Shown here: positions 18,721 to 27,776 of the stretch, in pieces
Position numbering within the stretch: position 1 is the first letter of the stretch
How the letters are laid out: each line of letters starts with the position of its first letter
Program-made: the position numbers and the translations under genes
Notes under the pieces: generated by a model
What the model was told of the DNA's origin: nothing
Database searches by the model: none
What the model saw: the letters and a program-made list of their open reading frames with translations, nothing else
Source of the DNA: Paenibacillus sp. 19GGS1-52
GTDB lineage: Bacteria; Bacillota; Bacilli; Paenibacillales; Paenibacillaceae
Assembly (NCBI RefSeq): GCF_022369515.1
Contig: NZ_CP059724.1
Span: 3,286,001 to 3,350,000 of the forward strand
Reading direction: 5' to 3'
Length of the DNA: 64,000 bases

Positions 18721-20979
18721 TTGAAGACACTCATTATTGCGGAAAAGCCGGATATGGGGCGGAATATCGCCGCCGCAATAGAACCGCAGGCCAAGAACTA
18801 CCGTTCCTATCTCGAAGGGGAGCAATACATTATCACCTGGGCTATTGGACATCTGATCGGTTTGGCTGAGCCAGAAGCTTATGATGTTAAATACAAGAAG
18901 TGGAATATTAATGATCTGCCAATCATTCCCGAGACGTTCAAGCTGGTGCCTAATGCAAGGACAATAGACCAGCTTAAGGTCATCGGTGAGCTAGCCAAAC
19001 GCAGTGATCTGCTGGTGAATTCTTGTGATGCGGGGAGAGAAGGGCAACATATCTTTTCACTCATTCAAAGGCATTTGCAGCTGGTCCAGCCCGTAAAGCG
19101 GCTGTGGATTTCCGATTTAACGCCGGAGACGATCCGCAAGGGGTTTCAGGAGCTGAAGGATGGAGCAGAGTACGAGAATCTCACGAAGGCTGCCAAAGCG
19201 CGTAGCGAAGCAGACTGGTTGATCGGAATGAATGGCTCACGTGCATTCACAACGAAGCATAATGTGCTGTTGTCGGTGGGTAGAGTGCAGACTCCGGTGC
19301 TTGCTCTGATCTATGACCGTCAGAAGATCATTGAGGCATTTTCATCACTGAAGTTTTTTGAAGTGGAGGGTCAGTTCACACAGAGTGATATTACCTATAA
19401 AGGTATGTGGCAGGGAGATCGGTTAACGGATGGAGCGAAAGCGGAGGCTGTGGCTGCCAAGGTTAAAGGCAAATCGGGTCGGATTGATTCCTATGAGGTC
19501 AAAGAGACTAAAGAATATCCGAACAAGCTCTATGATTTGACGCTGCTGCAGCGGGAGGCGAATGGCAAGTACGCTTTTTCCGCCAAAAAAACGCTTGATA
19601 TCGCGCAGGCGCTCTATGAGAAGCATAAGGCCATCTCGTACCCGCGGACGAACTCCAACTATGTGACGGAAGCTAATATTCCGGAAATGCACAAAACACT
19701 TTCGGCGCTGCAGGGAACGGCCTATGACGAATGGGTGAAAGGCGCGAACCGGAATCTGGTCCATAAAGGCAATAAGTTCATCTGCAACCCTACGAAGGTT
19801 GAGGATCACCATGCTATCATGCCTACGAACCGTAAACCTTCAGGTTTAAGTGCAGATGAGCAAAAGTTGTACGATTTAATCGTGCGCCGCTTTCTGTCGC
19901 AGTTCTATCCAGCCGCAGAATATAAGGTGCATACCGTTATTACCAATGTAGAGGATGAGAAGTTCAAAACTACGGTGAAAGAATTGTTGAGCCTTGGCTG
20001 GAAAGTTATCTATGCCGACCAGAAGAAGGACAAAGTGAAGCCTGCTAAAGGGAAGTCGAAGGATGACGAAGAGGAAGAGGAAATAGAGGTCAACGAACCA
20101 TTTTCCATCGCTCCGACTGCAGAAATCTTTTGTAGTGATGCTGTGGTCAAAGAGAAGGATACCCAACCTCCCAAACATTTTAACGAAGGCACCTTGCTAA
20201 AAGCGATGGAAAGTGCGGGCAAGCAGATTGAGGATGAAGAGCTACGGGATGCCATGAAGGATTCCGGTCTCGGCACACCAGCCACTCGTGCAGCTACGAT
20301 TGAACGGCTCAAGAATGTCGGTTACATCGAAATGCAGGGCAAAAAGATCGCACTCACTCAAAAAGGCCGGATGGTTATTGAACTTATTCGTGGGGCTGGT
20401 ATTGAGCTCCTGACCTCACCGGAAATGACCGGACAATGGGAACGCCGTTTGAATGAAATTTCTAGAGGAACTGCCTCAGATGGACAATTTATGGAGAATG
20501 TCAAAAGATTCGCCTCGATGATTGTAGACAAAGTCCGAGTGCAATCCCGCGCAGCCAAAACCTCCTTTGAGGGAGAAACACCCTCCACGAAACCCGTTGC
20601 TAAAGGTGGTAGCAGTACTGCCACACCGCGTAAAGCGGCCGATAAATCGGTAACGCCGCGAAAACGTAAAGTGGACGTGGAAGTTGGTACGACTGCGCCA
20701 GACCAAGGACCAACCATCATCGGCACTTGTCCACGCCCTGGCTGTGGCGGGATGATCTTTATGGGGCGCAAGGGTTACGGCTGCTCGCATTATAAAGAAG
20801 GTTGCAAGTTTGTAATTTGGAAAGAGAATCACGGGCGAATGCTTAGTGATACACAGGTTAAAGCGATAATTGAAAAAGGTCGTACGGGGAAACTTAAGCT
20901 CACTGGTGAAGATGGATCGCCATTTGAAGGCAAGCTTGTGCTGAATAATAGGGATACGGGTCAACTGATAGTTGAGTAA
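18721..20979 (+). CDS. topB: DNA topoisomerase III
   Basis: Type IA topoisomerase of 752 residues that decatenates DNA through a 5'-phosphotyrosyl intermediate. The Toprim domain opens with LIIAEKPDMGRN and has the acidic DAGREG pair. The catalytic Tyr307 sits in SYPRTNSNY. Near residues 440-455 there is a run of acidic residues (KSKDDEEEEEIEVNE). After a basic Ser/Thr linker, the C-terminus carries one zinc ribbon (TCPRPGCGGM ... GCSHYKEGCKF). Translation starts at TTG 18721 after AAGGAG. A terminator follows immediately, so it is probably a one-gene unit. Confidence 0.93.
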   Translation: MKTLIIAEKPDMGRNIAAAIEPQAKNYRSYLEGEQYIITWAIGHLIGLAEPEAYDVKYKKWNINDLPIIPETFKLVPNARTIDQLKVIGELAKRSDLLVNSCDAGREGQHIFSLIQRHLQLVQPVKRLWISDLTPETIRKGFQELKDGAEYENLTKAAKARSEADWLIGMNGSRAFTTKHNVLLSVGRVQTPVLALIYDRQKIIEAFSSLKFFEVEGQFTQSDITYKGMWQGDRLTDGAKAEAVAAKVKGKSGRIDSYEVKETKEYPNKLYDLTLLQREANGKYAFSAKKTLDIAQALYEKHKAISYPRTNSNYVTEANIPEMHKTLSALQGTAYDEWVKGANRNLVHKGNKFICNPTKVEDHHAIMPTNRKPSGLSADEQKLYDLIVRRFLSQFYPAAEYKVHTVITNVEDEKFKTTVKELLSLGWKVIYADQKKDKVKPAKGKSKDDEEEEEIEVNEPFSIAPTAEIFCSDAVVKEKDTQPPKHFNEGTLLKAMESAGKQIEDEELRDAMKDSGLGTPATRAATIERLKNVGYIEMQGKKIALTQKGRMVIELIRGAGIELLTSPEMTGQWERRLNEISRGTASDGQFMENVKRFASMIVDKVRVQSRAAKTSFEGETPSTKPVAKGGSSTATPRKAADKSVTPRKRKVDVEVGTTAPDQGPTIIGTCPRPGCGGMIFMGRKGYGCSHYKEGCKFVIWKENHGRMLSDTQVKAIIEKGRTGKLKLTGEDGSPFEGKLVLNNRDTGQLIVE

Positions 20980-21002
20980 TTATAAACAAGCGTAGTGACA
21001 CA

Positions 21003-21040
21003 AAAAAGCAAGTCTCCAGTGTAGTGGAGACTTGCTTTTT
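21003..21040. terminator. Terminator between topB and the DsbA-like gene
   Basis: A perfect 16-bp stem (AAAAAGCAAGTCTCCA against its complement) has a 6-nt loop and an A/T-symmetrical base. It serves both converging genes. Confidence 0.9.
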
Positions 21041-21064
21041 ACATGTGGGTTCATCACAAAAAAA

Positions 21065-21829
21065 TTAATTTGCCGCCGCAGCCAGTTGGGCATCAATTGC
21101 CGCAGTCAGTCCCTCATAGGAGGAGTCCGGCAGTAGAACACCATTGACCATAAATTTAGGCGTGCCGTTGACGCCATAGGAACCAGCGATTTTGAAATCT
21201 TCTTTAACATCGTACATGTAAGTTTGGTTCTTGAGGTCTGTCTTGAATTGGTTATAATCAATGCCGTCAATATTATCTTTAACGAATTTTAGAATGAACT
21301 TCTGCGTTGCCCAAATTTTGCCCTCATCGCCCTGATTGGCGTACAGCTTGTGAACATACTCCCAGAACTTCTCATTGCTTTGTTTGTAAATGGCTTCACC
21401 CGCACTTGCGGCAAGATAGGAATCCCGATCAATAAAAGCGAAGTTCATGAAGAAGAACTCAACCTTACCGGTATCCACATAATCCTTAATGAAGGTATCC
21501 AGATATTGTGCGGTCCATTTTTTGCAGGCAGGACATTTGAAATCTGCGAATTCAATAATTTTCACCTTGGCCTCAGTGTTGCCCAGATGCGGTTGCTTCT
21601 CATATTTTAGCCCATCCACAACAATAGTGCCCTTTACATCCGTGTAGTTAGGTAAACTGTCCAGATCGGAAGAATCGCTGTCTTTGGTGGTAGTGAAGAA
21701 GACAAATGCTGCAATCAGGATAACTACAACGACTGCTGAAAGCATGAGTATTGAGTTCTTGTTGTTCGAAACTCCCTTGGAATTCCCATTCCAGTTCCCA
21801 TTCTTATTTGCTTTCTTATTCATTTGCAT
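21065..21829 (-). CDS. Membrane-anchored DsbA-family thiol-disulfide oxidoreductase
   Basis: A 254-residue thioredoxin-fold protein. An Asn/Lys-rich cytoplasmic head of about 25 residues is followed by one membrane helix (ILMLSAVVVVILIAAFVFF). The DsbA-like domain faces the outside, with FADFKCPACKKW (CPAC active site) and the cis-Pro loop GTPKFMVNG near the end. This matches BdbD/DsbA-type proteins that form or isomerise disulfides in exported proteins. No DsbB/BdbC partner is adjacent. The start follows AGGAGGAATG-like sequence. The upstream gene on the same strand is the HAD hydrolase, 91 bp away. Confidence 0.88.
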   Translation of the reverse strand: MQMNKKANKNGNWNGNSKGVSNNKNSILMLSAVVVVILIAAFVFFTTTKDSDSSDLDSLPNYTDVKGTIVVDGLKYEKQPHLGNTEAKVKIIEFADFKCPACKKWTAQYLDTFIKDYVDTGKVEFFFMNFAFIDRDSYLAASAGEAIYKQSNEKFWEYVHKLYANQGDEGKIWATQKFILKFVKDNIDGIDYNQFKTDLKNQTYMYDVKEDFKIAGSYGVNGTPKFMVNGVLLPDSSYEGLTAAIDAQLAAAAN

Positions 21830-21920
21830 TCCTCCTGCGCCATATGAAAACTACTCAAGTAGTATAAACATACTGGCGGCAGAAAGCCTATGTCATTTGT
21901 AACACTAAGTCTTGAAAACT

Positions 21921-22679
21921 TTATCCGTGATTTTTATTCTGCTGTTGAATGGCTGTACGTATAACAGGTGGAACTTCGTTGATGGAAGAAATGGTCAAAA
22001 TAGCTTGCTGCATTTCGCGCTGTAGCTCAATCAGATTGTACAGCCATTCATTTTGCTGCTTTAAATATATGCTATTGATGCCAGCAGTCACCGCAGGCAG
22101 GATGTCCGTGCGTAAGGAGTTCCCGATCATCCAGGTCCGCTTACGGTCGAAACTGCGGGAGGATAGTATGCTTTCAAGCGATTCCACATTTTTATGCTTG
22201 CGGATATAGATACGGTCATCAAAATAAACGTCAAGCTTCATCTGCTCAATCTTGCGCTGCTGGATGGTATCGTCTCCACCGGTATATAAATACAAGTCAT
22301 GACCGTCTTGTTTCAGAGTATCTAGTGTTTCGACCATGCCTGGATAGGCTTCAATTTCCTGATCGTAGACGCTAAGACCAAGCTTCATTAGTTGCTGTTC
22401 CTGAAAAGATTCTGTCGGACGTCCATATTTAGCGCAGAAATAACGGTAGGTGGCAATCAGGGATTTGGGGAAATTGTCGCTGGCCAGTCCACTTGCGCTG
22501 ACCGTTTCAACATCAATTTCGGTCTGTTTGCTTCTGATCTCACTGGTGGTGGGTTCAAAATCCTGAAACCAGTCGGTCATCATTTCTAAATATTGCCCCA
22601 GAATGAGATCGAAATATTTGTTGCAATGGACTAAGGTGTCGTCCAGATCAAAGATTACTTGTTGTGTTAAATATTTCAT
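21921..22679 (-). CDS. HAD-superfamily hydrolase
   Basis: A 252-residue HAD-fold phosphatase. Motif I is VIFDLDDTLVH with the nucleophile Asp, motif II is LYTGGDDT, the lysine region is RKHKNVESLE and motif IV is TWMIGNSLRTDILPAV. The start is ATG 22679, eight bases after GGAGGAG; an upstream GTG at 22688 is too close to that site. The predicted cap lies between motifs I and II. The substrate is unknown. It begins 43 bp after the ArsR-type regulator stop, so the two are probably co-transcribed. Confidence 0.85.
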   Translation of the reverse strand: MKYLTQQVIFDLDDTLVHCNKYFDLILGQYLEMMTDWFQDFEPTTSEIRSKQTEIDVETVSASGLASDNFPKSLIATYRYFCAKYGRPTESFQEQQLMKLGLSVYDQEIEAYPGMVETLDTLKQDGHDLYLYTGGDDTIQQRKIEQMKLDVYFDDRIYIRKHKNVESLESILSSRSFDRKRTWMIGNSLRTDILPAVTAGINSIYLKQQNEWLYNLIELQREMQQAILTISSINEVPPVIRTAIQQQNKNHG

Positions 22680-22722
22680 GTGGCTCACTCCTCCAATCTA
22701 TATCTCTAACGTTATTTAGTTA

Positions 22723-23640
22723 TTATAAACGAATATAGGACTCTAAGAACATCTGGAGCTCTGAGGCTCCGTCTGGACGGATACTAAAGCGTTCGTTATA
22801 TTCTCCCCGCACGTGGATGCGCAGTAGGCCGGCCACCCGCAGGATCATAAGGTGGTGCATCAGCATTTCCCTGGACTGGTTCAGATCGGACTGCATTTCC
22901 GATAGTGTTTTGGGTTCATGGGCGACATAACGCAGCAGCCGGAGTCGTGTCGGGTCTGATAGTGCTTTGGTCATACGCAGCAGCATAGTAGGGGGCTCAT
23001 CCTCGTTATCCAAAGGTACATCTACAGGGTACTGAACCATCACTAATGTTTTGTAGAAGCAATAAGTATTGATCGGACGATTATGTACCGTGGGCAGCAG
23101 TACAATCGTCTGCAGATCCGGAATTTCTTCATAAATAACACCATTTGAGGCGTACTCGATTAGGGCCTCGGGGTCCATCTTGCTCTCAAGCATTTTTTTC
23201 TCAGAAGCATCAGCAATCAACAGCGGCAGAATCTTGTTCTCCACATGGCGGAAATATTGATCATGCCATAATCGCAGGAGTGGAATATAGCTGGATTTAA
23301 TTCGGTTGCATTCTTCAAGTGTGAAGTTGGGAAGAAACGGCAAAGTCTGCTGATAGCAGTCTTCTAATGAGGCCGCATCTAATTCGTCTAGGAATTGCAG
23401 CACCTTTATAGCTGGACCCCGACTGTAAGTCCAAGCGTAAAGCACATCATAATCGTCAAAAGGCCACTCGGAAGCCTGCAGCAGTTCCGTTACTTTCTGA
23501 GGAGGAATTCGACTTTCCAGATCGCGTATCCAGTCTGGACCGAGATCCAGGTTCGACATCCATTTCTTGGTTACATATAACATGAAACTGTCCAGCAGTT
23601 CGTAGACCGGTGATACATCAATTTTTAATTCATAGTTCAT
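22723..23640 (-). CDS. ArsR-type transcriptional regulator with large N-terminal domain
   Basis: A 305-residue regulator. The winged helix is at the C-terminus: ALSDPTRLRLLRYVAHEPKTLSEM followed by the recognition helix SREMLMHHLMILRVAGLL and the wing VRGEYNERFSI. The first 200 residues form a helical domain with no Cys cluster for metals, similar in layout to DUF5937-type ArsR proteins. The start is ATG 23640 after GGGGGTG. It is divergent from the MFS gene with 139 bp between, a common arrangement for a repressor and its exporter. The signal it senses is unknown. Confidence 0.82.
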   Translation of the reverse strand: MNYELKIDVSPVYELLDSFMLYVTKKWMSNLDLGPDWIRDLESRIPPQKVTELLQASEWPFDDYDVLYAWTYSRGPAIKVLQFLDELDAASLEDCYQQTLPFLPNFTLEECNRIKSSYIPLLRLWHDQYFRHVENKILPLLIADASEKKMLESKMDPEALIEYASNGVIYEEIPDLQTIVLLPTVHNRPINTYCFYKTLVMVQYPVDVPLDNEDEPPTMLLRMTKALSDPTRLRLLRYVAHEPKTLSEMQSDLNQSREMLMHHLMILRVAGLLRIHVRGEYNERFSIRPDGASELQMFLESYIRL

Positions 23641-23687
23641 GTAAGCTTGCACCCCCTGGGAAATCCGTCACTTCTATATATTATCTC

Positions 23688-23716
23688 TTGTTTTGAAGAA
23701 GGTTGTCCACTATAAT
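23688..23716 (+). promoter_or_regulatory. Sigma-A promoter of the MFS gene
   Basis: TTGTTT at 23688-23693 and a perfect TATAAT at 23711-23716 are 17 bp apart. They lie in the divergent region shared with the ArsR-type regulator gene. Confidence 0.65.
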
Positions 23717-23779
23717 GTTCCGTGTTTGCCAATTGCGTTACTTATTTATAACCATTGTAGATCATAGGGGGATTCATCC

Positions 23780-24958
23780 GTGTCAGATAGGCATTCAACA
23801 TCAGTTCATCACAACAGCAAACGGAATTACATGATTCTTATTACCGTAATTATTGCTGCAGGACTCAGCCAAGGGCTGCTGCTTCCAGTGTTGTCCATTC
23901 TTTTGGAGCAAAAAGGGGTCACGTCATCCATCAACGGGCTGAATGCAGCAGCCTTATATATTGGCTCATTTGGCATGACTTTAGTAGCCGAGCGGACACT
24001 TGGTGCCATCGGCTTCAAAAAGCTAATTGCCGCCGGGCTTAGCTTGGTATTCGTTAGTTTGCTTCTGTTTCCACTGCTGCCGGGTGTTAAGGCATGGTTC
24101 TTGCTGCGCCTGCTTGTGGGGATTGGCGATGCTGCTATTAATTATGCGGCACAGCTATGGGTGCTGCTCATGACACCATCCGAGCACCGTGGGCGTAATA
24201 TTTCACTGTACGGGATGTCCTATGGTTTGGGCTTTAGCCTAGGACCACTTGGAATCAGCCTGCTGCGCTTCGGCCAAGCGGCGCCGTTTCTTGTGATTGC
24301 TGTTCTATTTCTGCTGGTACTGCTGCTGGTCGCCGCGAAGCTGCCAGATTCCCATCCAGAGAAAGTGGCGGGTGGAGAGGGGCAAGCCCGCCGGTTTGGC
24401 CGCAGCTATAGTCTCGCATGGTATGCCTTAATTCCGGCACTTTTATACGGTTATATGGAAGCAAGTCTGAACAGTAATTTTCCGGTATATGGTCTGCGCA
24501 TCGGCTATACTGCTGATCAGATTGCTGCGTTGCTGCCTTTTGCAGGCATTGGAGGGTTGTTGTTGCAGCTTCCGCTCGGGATATGGAGTGATCGGTATGG
24601 GCGCCAAAAGATTCTGATTCTCTCCGGGGTCGGTGGAGGGCTGGCATTTGCCCTGCTGCCACTTGCAGCAGACAGATTCCTGCCGACATTAGTGCTGCTT
24701 ATGTTCGCTGGTGGATTGGTGGGGTCATTTTTCTCATTGGGTCTCAGTTTTGCTGCAGATATCTTACCGCGTAACTTGCTTCCTGCCGCCAATGTGGTAT
24801 CCTCCTTCCATTATAGTTTAGGCAGCATCCTAGGTCCGGGTGTCGGCGGCTTATTGCTGGAATATGGCTGGGGGAGTGGTGTATTTGGCTTAATGGGCCT
24901 TTTATATATCATGTTCGGCCTATTGGGGTTATTATTCTCGCCACGGCAGCGAATTTGA
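23780..24958 (+). CDS. MFS transporter (probable drug/metabolite exporter)
   Basis: A 392-residue major-facilitator protein with about 12 hydrophobic helices. The loop between helices 2 and 3 reads GTLGAIGFKKLIAAG-like, and the equivalent in the second half is GIWSDRYGRQKILI, the best match to the family motif GxxxDRxGRR. The start is GTG 23780 after AGGGGGA. Its divergent ArsR-type neighbour suggests induction by the transported compound, but the substrate cannot be inferred. Confidence 0.88.
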   Translation: MSDRHSTSVHHNSKRNYMILITVIIAAGLSQGLLLPVLSILLEQKGVTSSINGLNAAALYIGSFGMTLVAERTLGAIGFKKLIAAGLSLVFVSLLLFPLLPGVKAWFLLRLLVGIGDAAINYAAQLWVLLMTPSEHRGRNISLYGMSYGLGFSLGPLGISLLRFGQAAPFLVIAVLFLLVLLLVAAKLPDSHPEKVAGGEGQARRFGRSYSLAWYALIPALLYGYMEASLNSNFPVYGLRIGYTADQIAALLPFAGIGGLLLQLPLGIWSDRYGRQKILILSGVGGGLAFALLPLAADRFLPTLVLLMFAGGLVGSFFSLGLSFAADILPRNLLPAANVVSSFHYSLGSILGPGVGGLLLEYGWGSGVFGLMGLLYIMFGLLGLLFSPRQRI

Positions 24959-25048
24959 GGTAAGATAAGAACGAATGCTCGCATGGAATTCGATCTCGCT
25001 TTCAGAGTACACTATAGAAGTAAAGATGAGGACAGGAGAGGCTGAAAA

Positions 25049-25774
25049 ATGATTACAGTTGAACATTTAGCCAAGGCAGTCGGGGAAGACAAGAACCCGG
25101 TTCTGCAAGATATTGGCTTTCAATTAGAAACGGGTGAACTTGTAGCACTACTGGGAGGTAGCGGAAGCGGCAAAACCACGCTACTGCGCTGTCTCGCTCT
25201 GCGAGATAAATGGGATAGAGGGAATTTCAGAGTGGATGGAACCAATATTCTGGGGAACATCTTCGGAGGTAAACGCAAGATTCGTCGGGAGTGGGCTTAT
25301 CTGGAGCAGAATGCTGAGCTGAACCCCAACCGTACGGCATTGAAGAACGTGTTAATCGGCCAATCTGCTCAGACCCCATGGTGGCGTATGGTCACGGGTA
25401 TGGTGCGCTCAGACGATTATATGGGAGCGATGGATGAGCTCGATGCACTAGGCCTGCTCGATAAAGCGAAGATGAAGACGAGCCAGCTTAGTGGAGGAGA
25501 ACGTCAGCGTGTTGCGATTGCACGAGCGCTGACTCATGGAGCCAAGGTTATTTTGGCAGATGAGCCGGTGACCGGACTTGATCCCAAATCGGCGGATAGC
25601 GTAATGGAAACCTTGCGTAAATTATGTAAAGAAACAGGTCTAACTATTGTGACGGTACTGCCTATAGAATTGGCCGAACGTTATGCAACGCGATTGTGGG
25701 TGCTGGAGGATGGCCGGATCAAACATGATGTTAAGGGACGGCGGCTGACCTCTCAGGAGCGTATTAATCTGTGA
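25049..25774 (+). CDS. ABC transporter ATP-binding protein (PhnC-like)
   Basis: A 241-residue ABC ATPase. Walker A is GGSGSGKTT near residue 36, the Q-loop region is WAYLEQNAELNPNRT, the signature is LSGGERQRVAIARAL, and Walker B is VILADEPVTGLD. The NPNRTALKNVLIG segment and a long Trp-containing insert before the signature resemble PhnC (phosphonate/phosphate uptake ATPases). No permease or binding protein for it is adjacent. Instead it is 21 bp upstream of a lipoprotein gene and a two-component system, which suggests that it works with them or with a distant permease. Confidence 0.85.
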   Translation: MITVEHLAKAVGEDKNPVLQDIGFQLETGELVALLGGSGSGKTTLLRCLALRDKWDRGNFRVDGTNILGNIFGGKRKIRREWAYLEQNAELNPNRTALKNVLIGQSAQTPWWRMVTGMVRSDDYMGAMDELDALGLLDKAKMKTSQLSGGERQRVAIARALTHGAKVILADEPVTGLDPKSADSVMETLRKLCKETGLTIVTVLPIELAERYATRLWVLEDGRIKHDVKGRRLTSQERINL

Positions 25775-25795
25775 ATTACGTATATGGAAAGAGTG

Positions 25796-27085
25796 ATGAA
25801 ATTGAATATACGAAGTCTGAGGCGCCTTGCAGTCATCTCCTTGACGTTATCCGTCCTGTCGGGTTGTACTTTCATCAGTGATCCTGTTTCCAAGATGAAA
25901 TTGCCGCAGCTCTCAGCAGATAAAGCTACGCTTATGGCTGCTATTAATTCATTTAATCCACCAGGCTCTTCGTTGATCCGTCCTGCCAATGATGATGATA
26001 GTTCTATCTTCACTGAGGATCTGGATAAGGATGGAGTGATGGAGACCATAGTCTTTTATGAGACACCGGACGAAGCTGTGCAGATTCATGGAATGATTCT
26101 AGCGAAGCAAGGGGATGCCTGGGTAAAGAAGCTTGTCTTCGATGGTGACGGAACGGTTCTGGAATCGGTTGATTTGAAGGATGTCACGGGCGACGGCAAG
26201 CTGGATATTATTACAGGGTATTCCCGCGGTGAAGAAAAAGGACTGGTAGTCTACAGTTATTCCAGCGGATCACTGGAAGAAGTGCTGACACTGCCTTATA
26301 CGAAATATATAATTGATGATTTAAACGAAGATGGCATTGAAGATATTACGGTTGTCTCCTTTAAGCGTAATGAATTCGCGACTATAACGACATACCAATA
26401 TAGCGATGGTTTCAAAGTGCTGGATAAGCTGGACGATCTCGATCCTTATTTTAATAATTATTACAATATTGTCGCAGGAAAAGTTGCGGAGGACAAAGAA
26501 GGTATCGTACTGGATGCCGCAGTGGATTCCCATTCCGCGTATACTTATATGGTTGTTATGGAGAATAACAAGCTGCGTGTAGTGATTCCTGGTGATGCCC
26601 GTACCTTTAAGGATCAACGTATCGACAGTGAAGATATTGACGGCGATGGCATCATTGAGATTGGCCTGCTTGAGCCACCGAAGGGCTGGGAGTATTTTGA
26701 CCCGGAGACGATCCCTTATTTCAACTCCTATTACAAGTGGGATGGAAAAGACGGCTTGGTCTTTACATCGCAGCAATATCGTGATCCTGCGGACCGCTTC
26801 ATCATCAAATTTTCTCCGGAATGGCATGGGAATCTGACAGTGGATACCAAGTCTGTTCAGAATAAATCACTGAAGTTCATCATGTCGAACACTGGAGACA
26901 CGGTTGCTGAGGTTTCATTCTTTTCACCGCTGGAGTGGGATCGGGTCAAGGGTGCAGGTTGGGAGCTGCTCGGTCGTGATGCTGATAAGATTATTGGCTA
27001 CCGCGGGAAGCTGGAACAGAGTACAAATGGGGGGAGCAGCAACAAGATTGCTTCACCTATCGAGAGGAAGGGAATAGATGAGTAA
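25796..27085 (+). CDS. Lipoprotein with FG-GAP/VCBS-like repeats
   Basis: A 429-residue exported lipoprotein. A basic N-region and hydrophobic core end in the lipobox VLSGC at about residues 20-24. The mature part has repeated Asp-rich loops of the type D-x-D-x-D-G, seen as DLDKDGVMET, VTGDGKLDI, LNEDGIEDI and IDGDGIIEI. These are the calcium-binding FG-GAP/VCBS turns of beta-propellers. The start chosen is ATG 25796, after GAAAGAG. Its last 8 bp overlap the response regulator start, so it is translationally coupled to the two-component system. An input-sensing or accessory role for that kinase is plausible but unproven. Confidence 0.8.
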   Translation: MKLNIRSLRRLAVISLTLSVLSGCTFISDPVSKMKLPQLSADKATLMAAINSFNPPGSSLIRPANDDDSSIFTEDLDKDGVMETIVFYETPDEAVQIHGMILAKQGDAWVKKLVFDGDGTVLESVDLKDVTGDGKLDIITGYSRGEEKGLVVYSYSSGSLEEVLTLPYTKYIIDDLNEDGIEDITVVSFKRNEFATITTYQYSDGFKVLDKLDDLDPYFNNYYNIVAGKVAEDKEGIVLDAAVDSHSAYTYMVVMENNKLRVVIPGDARTFKDQRIDSEDIDGDGIIEIGLLEPPKGWEYFDPETIPYFNSYYKWDGKDGLVFTSQQYRDPADRFIIKFSPEWHGNLTVDTKSVQNKSLKFIMSNTGDTVAEVSFFSPLEWDRVKGAGWELLGRDADKIIGYRGKLEQSTNGGSSNKIASPIERKGIDE

Positions 27086-27776
27086 AGTTTTGATCCTTGA
27101 GGATGAAGAGTCCATCCGCAGTTTTATTGTAATTAACCTGAAACGCAATGGCTTTGAAGTGTTGGAGGCGGCTGACGGCAATGAAGCATTGCATAAGCTG
27201 ACCACGATTCCTGATATTGATATTGCTCTGCTGGATGTAATGGTTCCAGGTATTGACGGGTTTGAGGTATGTCGACGGATACGGGAAACCAATGAACGGT
27301 TGGGTATTATTTTTCTAACGGCCAAGGTACAGGAGCAGGATAAGGTCTATGCCTTATCGGTAGGTGCTGATGATCACATCAGCAAGCCTTTCAGCCCAAC
27401 GGAGCTGATTGCCCGTATTCAGTCACTGCTGCGCCGGGTAAATGTGCATCGGGAACAGTCGGCCAAAGTTTCTTTTCATTCGGGACCGTTTACACTGGAT
27501 CTTATTTCCAAACAATTTAAACGCAACGGTGACGCGATCGAACTTACGCCCACTGAATTCTCACTTATCCAATTTTTCCTAGAAAAAGAAAACACACCCC
27601 TTAGCCGCGATCTGCTGCTAGATCATGTGTGGGGCAAGGAGTATATGGGCGATCCTAAGATTGTGGATGTTAACATCCGCCGTCTGCGCCAGAAGATTGA
27701 GAATAATCCGTCAGAGCCCGAATTCTTACAAACGGTATGGGGGCACGGTTACAAATGGAAAGGGCAAGGACAATGA
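27078..27776 (+). CDS. Response regulator, OmpR/PhoB family
   Basis: A 232-residue two-component regulator. The receiver domain has the acidic EDEE pocket, phospho-acceptor Asp53 in LLDVMVPG, and the conserved Lys in DHISKPFS. The winged-helix OmpR-type DNA-binding domain starts around residue 130 and contains ELTPTEFSLIQFFLE and DVNIRRLRQKI. The start codon lies inside the end of the lipoprotein gene, and its own stop overlaps the kinase start (ATGA). Target genes are unknown. Confidence 0.93.
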   Translation: MSKVLILEDEESIRSFIVINLKRNGFEVLEAADGNEALHKLTTIPDIDIALLDVMVPGIDGFEVCRRIRETNERLGIIFLTAKVQEQDKVYALSVGADDHISKPFSPTELIARIQSLLRRVNVHREQSAKVSFHSGPFTLDLISKQFKRNGDAIELTPTEFSLIQFFLEKENTPLSRDLLLDHVWGKEYMGDPKIVDVNIRRLRQKIENNPSEPEFLQTVWGHGYKWKGQGQ

